Assembly (NCBI GenBank): GCA_000469685.2
Contig: LS997563.1
Location: 37,302,468-37,366,467 of the forward strand
Reading direction: 5' to 3'
DNA length: 64,000 nucleotides
DNA from: Haemonchus contortus
Taxonomy: Eukaryota; Nematoda; Chromadorea; Rhabditida; Trichostrongylidae
Shown: in pieces, positions 56,038 to 64,000 of the stretch
Layout: each line of letters opens with the position of its first letter
Numbering within the stretch: the stretch's first letter is position 1
Notes under the pieces: generated by a model
What the model was told of the DNA's origin: nothing
Databases searched by the model: none
Seen by the model: the letters and a program-made list of their open reading frames with translations, nothing else
Translations under genes and position numbers: made by a program

Positions 56038-56241
56038 CGTGTTTCCTGTACTGTTGTTTTCGTTATCCCATGTGTTTGTTGCTTGTTATTGTTGTTGATT
56101 TTGCAAAAATATTCAATACATATATGTAAACTGATATTGAGTTAGTTGTTGGTTTCAACCCACTCCATATGTTACCTGCCGAACCCTGCTGTTGCTGATC
56201 TTTTTTTGTAGCAAAGTGTGTGATCATTGCACCTTGTAGCG

Positions 56242-58688
56242 ATGTTTTGTGGATTGCCTATGTCAGCTGATGTCTGGCTTTTCTTCCTGAAGGAGGTCGA
56301 CTATGCCGATATTAAAGATAATGGCTCCCCTCCATCTGTATTGGCTTGGGAGTGGCAATGGCTGCGTCAAGTCGCTGCTCTTCCCAGGAACCATTTGGAT
56401 CTGAGTGATCCTTTAACACCGGCTATTCAATTCAGTTTGGAGTAGGTTCTCTGTTATTATTTTTCTTGTCCTAAGCTCAGTATTACTAATTCTTAAGGTG
56501 CGAAGAATACTGGATGGCCTTGCGCCCTGGACCAGATTTTCCAGCTCAACCACCGCAAGTAAATTGCGCCTACCAACAAGGTTTCTCGTTTGAATGGTCT
56601 GTTGAAGAAGGACAAAATCCAGGGGTTTGTTCTAGAGCATTTTTATTGATTCCCACTGTACTGAATGAGGTTGTGAAGGATGGAAGCCTTTTCAGGGAAA
56701 AAAACTAGACAGAACTAGTGCGATAATTGATCCTTTTTTTTTAAGTTCCTTTGTCAAACTTTCATGATTCTTCCGATTGTCCGAATAATATAGCCTCACT
56801 TGCCACCTGATTTCTGGACCTCTTGCCTTCCTTTTTTAGCTCATCATTGAGCAAAAAAGTTCAGTTACACACTCTTAATAACCCACGATCTAGGTATGTA
56901 CAACGCTCGCTGATCTCGTTCAGTGCTACTATGACTACTCTTCCGCGCTCGATTTGGCTATATTGCAAATAAAGATGCTGAATAATGACAAGATGACGCT
57001 CTTGGATTACTCATTCCACGACGAGGACCATGAATGCCTTGTTGTTCAGATTCGTGTCATGGTTCGTAGAACGTCTTAGTTTGCCCTCTGGAAAGTCCCT
57101 AATTTATTACCTTTTAGCAGATTCCAGAAGAAACAGTCGTAGTTCACGTCGATTGGAGAAATCCAACAGATTTTCCGCGGTTCATTTCATGCTCTGAAGA
57201 GCAGAGATTCCGTAATTTGGATTGCGATGAATGGGACTCGGATGAGAGTTTGTGTAACAATCTCACGAAGTTTTTCATGGAAGGATCTTGTGAAGGTAAG
57301 ATTGATTTAAAAAAATATGTTCCGTTCATTCACAGCGTCACCCTACTGTCCCTTCTTAACAAGGTAATAAGCTAATATCCTCAAAATGACAATTACATCC
57401 TACTTGTCAAGCGGTACCTCTTCACTTATCGATAAAGGAGTACGGCCTGTTTCATTGAGGCCCGAATCTTTCTCAGACTCATTGAGATTATCTGTGAAAG
57501 GTCTTGTGCAAAATACTCCCCGTGCCATTTAGTGGTCATTGTGCAAAGGATCATTGTCAGGTCGGCTAGTTGAGTGACGCATATAGTTCGGAGCAGGTCT
57601 AAGTAGTCGCAATCATGCACAGCCATCACTATCAGTGTAGTGCTGAAAATCATTGCTGTCCACTGCTTCTACAAGCACATTCTAACAACTTGGACTGACG
57701 TTTAGTCACCTCCCCCTGCAGGTTCATTCGCTTGTTAGTTCTTATGACTGCTCCAAATTTCAAACGAATCGCTCAAAAGAAGGGGGGTGTGATGCGATTC
57801 ACGCGTCAATATAATGAGGACATCGGGCAAAACGTCCTAAAACAAGATGCCTACCATCATAATGGAAGAAATAAGAACTTATAAAGAGAATAAGTAAAAA
57901 AATGACCAACTATGCACGTTTACAGAAGGATTGCGTTCTCTAGGATCAAAAAGTTTGAAGTTATTGTTATTTTGAACGTTGACAAGTTAATCGTTGGCCT
58001 ATGAAGTGAATTCTTAATCTCGAACGGGCCTCATTGCTACAGTAAAGAGAATTGCTCTGATTCACGGTGAAGCCGTGGACTACTGCAAATTTATTTTCTC
58101 CATCTCAACAGAAATGTACTGAAACGATGCTGCGTGCGCGTCTTTCCCTCCCGCTCACCAGTCGCCGTGCATCCCTAGTCCGGGGTTCAACTCTTGCATC
58201 AGTACCCGCCCACATTAATATCAGTGTATCAGTTTGCCCGTCCAATTCAATTAATAGGTCCAATGTCTCTGAAAACGAATTGAATGCACTTCCAAAGACG
58301 TTTGATCAATGATGAAGCTATCCCCCTACCTTAACTACTGTTTGATGTGCATATTATTTGCGGACCTGGCTCCTTTCTTGTACTATTTGCTTTCAGAGGG
58401 CTGAATAGTGCCCGCTTTTGACGGCAGCATCGTTCAAGGCGATCTATCACTCTATGACATTGTTTGGAAACCACGAGTTGCTCAGTGAAGGTGAATTCTT
58501 TTTCATATCTTAACCACATTATTACGGTGTTCAAGCTACATGAAACGTTTCAGATAGTGTTCTTTGAGGCTCTAAAGATTACGAAGAAGGATCGGTACCG
58601 TGGGACATTACTGGATAAGACAAGAGGAATGTTCCGTGGACGTGCTTTCCTATGCTGTTATTGGCTCTCTCGTTATTTGCAGTGTTAA
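56242..58688 (+). CDS. unrecognised gene between RCL1 and RPF1
   Basis: Exons 56242-56441, 56498-56624, 56894-57061 and 57121-57295 join cleanly in phase. The protein includes MSADVWLFFLKEVDYADIKD (a second possible start at 56260), EEYWMALRPGPDFPAQPP, LADLVQCYYDYSSALDLA and ETVVVHVDWRNPTDFPRF. Two further exons, 58428-58490 and 58558-58688, continue the phase but use weak acceptors (GACGGCAG and CAGATAG), so the C-terminus is tentative. No signal peptide or membrane helix is seen in the firm part, which suggests a soluble acidic protein. Only 204 bp separate it from the RCL1 stop, and a TTTTTTTGTAG at 56200-56210 could be a trans-splice acceptor. I do not recognise the family. Confidence 0.65.
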
Positions 58689-58833
58689 TTGTTTTTTCTT
58701 GATGAGTAAATTTTCAAATGGAAAAAATGTGATCTGTTTTGAGGGCCTGCATCCCTTCATTCCTTTGTAGATATCGATTTTGTGAATTCAGTGCTAATTT
58801 TTGCCATTACGTTGGTAGTTTCATATTGTTAGC

Positions 58834-61800
58834 ATGAGTTCGAAGAAGAGGAAAGCTGTGAAGGAGGAAGATTTGAATGGATTAGATTCAGAAACCTTGC
58901 TGAAGCAGTACGAAGAGGTGAGGAAGCATTCGGTTCATCACTTTTTTGGGGGTAATTTTGTAAATGTGTTAAGAAAAACCGTCATGTATTTTTTCTTACA
59001 GGTTAAAAAGAAGCCGACTGTCACAAAGGACGATTTCAAGAATCTGCCCAAAACTGGACGTGGAAGTGCTTTACGAATTGCTTTGAAGAAGGTTGGATTC
59101 ACTCATTTATGTGGTTGGAATGACTTTCTTTCATCGCTTCTTTCAGAACAAGCGAGCTCGCCAAGCGGAACGAGAAAAGATACGAGAAGCGCTTGGGGAT
59201 GCAGCTCCAGCTAAGGAAGTACCAAAAACCATTGAAAGCACGAGAGAGTATGATGAAACAATGGTCCAGGAAAATGATGACGAGGTATCTATTGGCAGGA
59301 GATAAATAAAATTTTTCCTCTTGTTGAATGGTCGTTACCGTTTCAGCTAGTTTCCACGAGCAAGTTTTTCCAATCTTTTATTACAAGTCAATTTTTTACA
59401 GATCGAGCACGACGAAGCCCATGACGAATTTGCACAGTACTTCAATCGCGAAACTAGTCCAAAAGTCCTTATAACGATGTCACCATTTGCCAAAAAGGTA
59501 GTACAATTAATATGCTGCTTTCGCTTATTGATAGTAATTTACATGATTTCGCCTTTACTTATATTCAATATCCTAGACTACATGGAAGTTTTGCTTCGAG
59601 CTCCACAAGTGCATACCTAATTCGGAAATTTTCTCTCGTAAAGGAGTGCCGCTGAAAAAAGTTGTTAAACAAGCTATATCGAAATCTTATACGGATTTGC
59701 TTGTTATTCATGAAGATCAAAAGAAACCTAGTAAGTTTCAAAGATTTATGCCCTATGTAAGTCCCTTCCATCCGCACCGACATATTGTTCAGATGGAATA
59801 ATCTTCTGTCATTTGCCCGAAGGTCCGACAGCTTACTTCAAAATCAATAGTTTAAAATTCTCGAAGGACATTGCAGTGAGCATTTTTCATTTTCCTAGCT
59901 CCTCGCTTGCCCTAACGAGAGTTATTTATATTGGAATTCCTAATTCTCACGCAGATTTTATTCAGCACTGTGGCGAATCTACTAGTCATAATCCTGAAGT
60001 CGTCCTTAACAATTTCAACACTCGTCTGGGCCACAGGTAGGAGGCATGAAGTGGTTTTCATAGGGTTTGTGAAACAAGTAATTTTGCAGTATTGCTCGGA
60101 TGTTTGCCTGTCTTTTTCCTCACGATCCGAAGTTCACAGGTCGGCGAGTGGTTACTTTCCACAACCAAAGGGACTATATTTTCTTCCGGCATCACCGGTG
60201 AGCCTACTCCTTATTGTGCATTGGTCTTATTTTTGAAGAATTTTAGTTTATTAGATAACGGTGTTGGGATGTCTAGGAAAGTGTCCTGGCATTAAGTGGC
60301 GCTGCTTCAGGGTTGATGCAATTGCAGAGCCCTTTGATCGGAAGTGACCGCTAGAAACTCGGAGTTTTTGCGGGGAGTTTTAATTTACAACGGTTATCTC
60401 TCTCATCGTATAGCACTTCCCCCACCCCCATTTTCCTCCTTCCCCTCTCAGCAGCCATTGAGCCTAGTGTCGTCAGGGACTCTTACTCTTCACTATGGAA
60501 TGATCCGATGCATGAATGTGCGAAATCAAAGCTGTGCATAAAGAGATCGGAAAAAGAAATCCTTACGAATTCGATTCCTTGGAAGGTTGAATAAATTCGA
60601 AACTGCTTATTTTATCACTCAGTAACTGCGTCTTCTAGCGCAGTCACTGAGTAATAAAATAAGCGTTAATTGAGCAACGATTAGGTGACTTGACGCCTTT
60701 TATTTCACCGCACAGCCGAGGTCACACGCTAGGAATGAATTGCTATCGCCAGATAGGCCGTACGATCGTTTCTCGAAACACAAGTTTTGTCCCGATACAG
60801 CATTTCGAAGTGGGGCTCTTCTGCTACAATAGTGACATTGTTGTAATTTTGTGGGAAGCGATCCTCCCAACTAACGTACGAGCGACGTCTTCTACCAGTC
60901 CACCACGGAAACCTTCCAGGAAAATGCTGCTCCCTTACAGCTTTTCCGGAGATTAATATGACCCACAATTTCTTGACTATGAACAGGAGATTCGACGAAA
61001 CTCACTATCGCAGAGGACTTCAGAGGAAAATACCAGTAAATGCGCAGAGACTGTAGCAAATGCCAGAGCTGTTGCGAAACATCATTACCGTGCCGAAAAC
61101 TAATCTGTCGCTTCCTAGGCCTTATGCACAGTATCTGTAGTGATTTCTACCGGAGGTACTGCTGCAGTACATGCCCTGCAAACTCTATGGCGATCGTATC
61201 AAGAGTCACTGTTTTGCGTTTTGTTGTTGTTGTATTTTGCAGCCCTTAAAGGTTAAGTTCCACAATGTCATGGACTCCGCATCGATGACGAGTGGAGAGC
61301 CTACGAAACTCGACTGCCTCGTCCTAAATGTTAATCTGATATTTGTTCCCTCAATATTTCATGCTTGAAAGAGGTTCCCGGCTCAACTGAGGGCAGAAGA
61401 TTCAGCAGCAAGAAGTTAAGGGTCATCTAGTTCCCGTCAGTGTCATTTAGTGTCTAACATCTCGCGGCTCTGCGAATCCGTTGTAATGTTGATATTCCCT
61501 TTTTATTGTTGTTGCAATGAGGCAAAACAGCAGAGAGACTTTCCTGAAATTTACCGGACACCTTAATACTTCCTCAGAGAGAACATTAGTACATAAAGTC
61601 GTATAGTCTTAAGCAAAAATCTTACTATAAAATGTATTTACGAATATGGTTGGCATGACTTTGACATCTATCTTCAGTTACTGTAAACTCGGGAATGAAA
61701 TGGAAACGGAAACAGAACTGAATTTGATATTGTTTGTTGTTGTTTAGGTACGAGTTCAAGAAAGAAGGGCAGAAAGCGGCTTTGCATGAACTGGGACCCC

Positions 61801-61986
61801 GATTCACACTGAGGCTCAAGTGGCTTCAAAAAGGAACTTTCGATACTAGATGGGGAGAGTTTGAGTGGGTTCTGAAGGTGTGGTTCGTTTCATAAGATTT
61901 CATTTAAATTTTCGAAGAGTGACTCTAATTGCTTTATTTTCCAGCGCCACGAAATGGAAACATCCCGGCGGCGATTTTTCTTATAA
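58834..61986 (+). CDS. RPF1: ribosome production factor 1 (RPF1), Brix-domain protein
   Basis: Ten exons: 58834-58917, 59002-59091, 59147-59284, 59402-59497, 59577-59730, 59793-59875, 59966-60036, 60090-60197, 61748-61877 and 61945-61986. All are in phase, giving 331 residues. A lysine-rich N-terminus is followed by the Brix domain (about 120-300): [102 protein letters not shown] and the ending ETSRRRFFL. Known role: nucleolar assembly factor for 27S pre-rRNA and the 60S subunit. It starts 145 bp after the previous gene with TTGTTAG at 58826-58832 as a possible trans-splice acceptor. The 1.55 kb intron 8 carries a perfect-looking hairpin. Confidence 0.95.
60604..60665. repeat. hairpin-forming palindrome in RPF1 intron 8
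   Basis: Arms CTTATTTTATCACTCAGTAACTGCG and its inverted partner (two mismatches) surround an 8-nt loop. It could be a tiny MITE or a remnant of paired transposon ends. Confidence 0.7.
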
Positions 61987-62221
61987 ATGTAAAAGAATGT
62001 ATCATGGAATTGTTGCTGATGTTGTTGTTTCAATGATTGTTGAGTTCATGACTGTTATGCAGATTCCCTCCATTAAAAGAAAGAAATGGATTAAAGATTT
62101 ATCTCGAAATTTTTAGTGTTCTTAAGTAACAACGCGTATAGTCGCTCTATTGTACTTTCAGGATATTGAAGGAACGTTTAAATAGGCACAATTTTTTTTT
62201 TGAAGTCGTATTTATATAGGT

Positions 62222-63477
62222 ATGTTGAGCCGTAGGCTTGCCTTGACGTTGGCACGACAGTCATGGATTCGAGCGCAAGTCGGAGGCAGAGCAACTCTCG
62301 GACCACTTAGGTTGGTCTTATGTGATTTATGAGTACCCGTTACTTCGTAGTGACATGGAGAAGCATGCACCAATAGTTTCCTTCAATATCCAGACCTAGC
62401 AATCCTATGGCAAATTACATCGTTTAAATTAAAATTATATTTTCGAAGTCAGATTTATGGGTAGCGCTAGTCAGTTTTTGAGCTGTGACGTAGGGACTTC
62501 CTAGAAGATGGTTTTTCCACTTGGTCCATGATTCACAGTCAAAGTGGTCACGCTGGGACGGGTGTTATAACGATACTCCTGCAAAATTCCAATAGTTAAT
62601 GAAGGTGAAAGCATTAATGTTTGTTGCGATTTGGTCAAAGTATTCAGAAGTGTAGCGCCTGAATATGTAGGTACTAAAGTTGATATCAAGAAACAGCGCC
62701 ACGCTTTGAAATCTCTCTGTATTAGGCAGTTTAAGTGCTTTTTGAAAGAACATGGTTGAATTTTTACTCTGTACTTTTTATTCAATTGTCTAATGTCGCT
62801 TTCAGATATCGCTTTGCTTGGGGCGAAGATGCGCTTGGACCTAACGTTCCTGTTGGTGGTAAAATGGGAGCCCCTGAAAACCCTGAACTCCACACTTATG
62901 ATGGAGAGTATCGTGGAACGCCGTCAAAAGGCGATGTACTCATACCCGAGTTGGTGCCTCTGATATTGGTCTTCTATTTTTGTATTTTTTACGGCTAATT
63001 TTGGTTTCTATTTGCAGCTATATGTACCGATCAGCCCCTAAGACTACTACGTACATTGATAGATGTGTAACCTACTTCATATCAGCTCTACTTTGGTTTT
63101 GGTTCACGTATCATATGTATTACCATTCTGGGCACATATTCGTAAGTTTTTCCTAGCCGCAGTGGCTGCTTTTTATAGTCCGCGATTTGGCCCGCGAGCG
63201 ATTTAGGCGGCGCTTGCCCGCGGTATCGAGCAAGATTCAGTTGTAAACAAGGGACAAGCGCCGCCCCAATCGCTCACTCGCGGGCCAAATCATGGGCTAT
63301 GAAAGCAGCCACTGATTTGACAAAAGGAGAAAGAAGTATTTGAGCTTTTTTCAGGGACATTGGTACATGCCATATTTGCATGAGTTCTCCGATGAAGAAC
63401 TGGGCATTCCTCCCGATTCAGCTCCGGATCCAGAGTACTGGGGTAACCATGGAAAGAAATATGGAACCTACCGTTAG
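62222..63477 (+). CDS. NDUFB2: NADH dehydrogenase 1 beta subcomplex subunit 2 (NDUFB2, AGGG subunit)
   Basis: Exons 62222-62310, 62806-62949, 63018-63141 and 63355-63477 join in phase, giving 159 residues. The N-terminus (MLSRRLALTLARQSWIRAQ) is an arginine-rich mitochondrial presequence. A single membrane segment lies at about 94-112 (ALLWFWFTYHMYYHSG). The signature FSDEELGIPPD is at 130-140, followed by a nematode-specific extension. Known role: accessory subunit of the membrane arm of respiratory complex I in the inner mitochondrial membrane. Two introns begin GTTGGT. Intron 3 carries a MITE. The gene starts 235 bp after the RPF1 stop, with TTTATATAG just before the ATG as a possible trans-splice site. 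In C. elegans the RPF1 and NDUFB2 homologues are also neighbours (from memory). Confidence 0.93.
63159..63313. repeat. MITE in NDUFB2 intron 3
   Basis: CAGTGGCTGCTTTTTATAGT with GATTTGGCCCGCGAGCGA at the left, and the inverted GGGCCAAATCATGGGCTATG plus AAAGCAGCCACTG at the right, form about 60 bp arms. The loop is GC-rich. It belongs to the family at 43001-43145. No target duplication is obvious. Confidence 0.8.
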
Positions 63478-64000
63478 AGATGCGCATTTTATATTGTAAC
63501 ATAAGGTTTGGTAGACATGTTATTGCTTTTGGAAGTTCATAGCAGCGATAGTGTATAAATATTATAGAACTGGTGAAAATTGCATCTGCAGAATTTCATT
63601 TGAATGCATTTCTGAAGATTAATGGCTTTGAACTTACAAAATATATGTCTTCAAGAAGGGTGTTAGTTCGGCCCTATGCTCTACGTAGGTGCAACGACCA
63701 GAGTTGATGCAAAGGCTTCTCCTCAATACCGTGACCTTTCCACCCAAGATTCATTTGCCAACCATTACTTACCAATTCGATTAATAATCAGGTGATATTT
63801 TAATCATAATAATTTTGTATTCTTAATGTATTCGGTACCACTGATTTCGGCAGAGCCGGCCATAGCTTTGCTAATTTAATAAGTCCTTCTGTCATAGGTA
63901 AAGTCATCGTTTTTTCGTTCCCTATCTGTGAACTGTTTGACCAAGAAGCTTGAAGAATGGCTTCCCTTCAAACGCCATTAATCATTATGGTCGCTGTTTT
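63478..64000. other. downstream flank, nothing recognised
   Basis: AT-rich sequence after the NDUFB2 stop. No exon, repeat or RNA gene was recognised before the window ends. Confidence 0.5.

Overview
The window is nuclear DNA from a nematode, most likely a strongylid (clade V, hookworm-like). The evidence is: short introns with TTTCAG-type acceptors, compact same-strand gene clusters, an 81-residue secreted ShK-domain gene, orthologues of RAB-6, RCL1, RPF1 and NDUFB2, and nematode-type RTE, BEL/Pao, Tc1/mariner and Penelope-like elements. Exon structures were assembled by eye; donor and acceptor phases agree at every junction I list as a gene unless I say otherwise.

Layout. 0.8-2.9 kb: 3' part of a histidine acid phosphatase gene (+). 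3.1-3.9 kb: decayed BEL/Pao integrase. 4.1-6.5 kb and 11.3-20.0 kb: two near-identical arms of a large inverted duplication, each carrying the ShK-domain gene. The right arm was later split by a 6.2 kb composite Penelope-like insertion (13445-19686) made of three copies, with a 12 bp target duplication. 8.0-10.6 kb, between the arms: a small Tc1/mariner-like element inside a GC-box-rich repeat that holds a 127 bp minisatellite. 20-23 kb: a fold-back structure around a Tc1-like fragment. 23.1-26.8 kb: an almost intact RTE-type retrotransposon with one frameshift. 27-33 kb: mostly gene-free, with tRNA-like SINEs. 33.3-33.8 kb: a deleted mariner. 34.0-35.7 kb: a four-exon gene for a small secreted protein of unknown family. 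36-38.3 kb: retroelement debris. 38.9-41.7 kb: exons of an unrecognised host gene. 43.8-50.4 kb: the complete seven-exon rab-6 gene (-), whose 4.1 kb intron is full of transposon debris. 53.5-63.5 kb: a tight same-strand series RCL1, an unrecognised gene, RPF1, NDUFB2.

The host genes serve core functions: Golgi trafficking (RAB-6), 18S rRNA processing (RCL1), large-subunit assembly (RPF1) and respiratory complex I (NDUFB2). The last four-gene cluster, with gaps of 145-235 bp, looks like a trans-spliced nematode operon that couples ribosome biogenesis and mitochondrial function. The most unusual item is the Penelope composite. It has an intact reverse transcriptase plus GIY-YIG reading frame and three hammerhead-ribozyme-like motifs, and it sits just downstream of one copy of the duplicated ShK gene.
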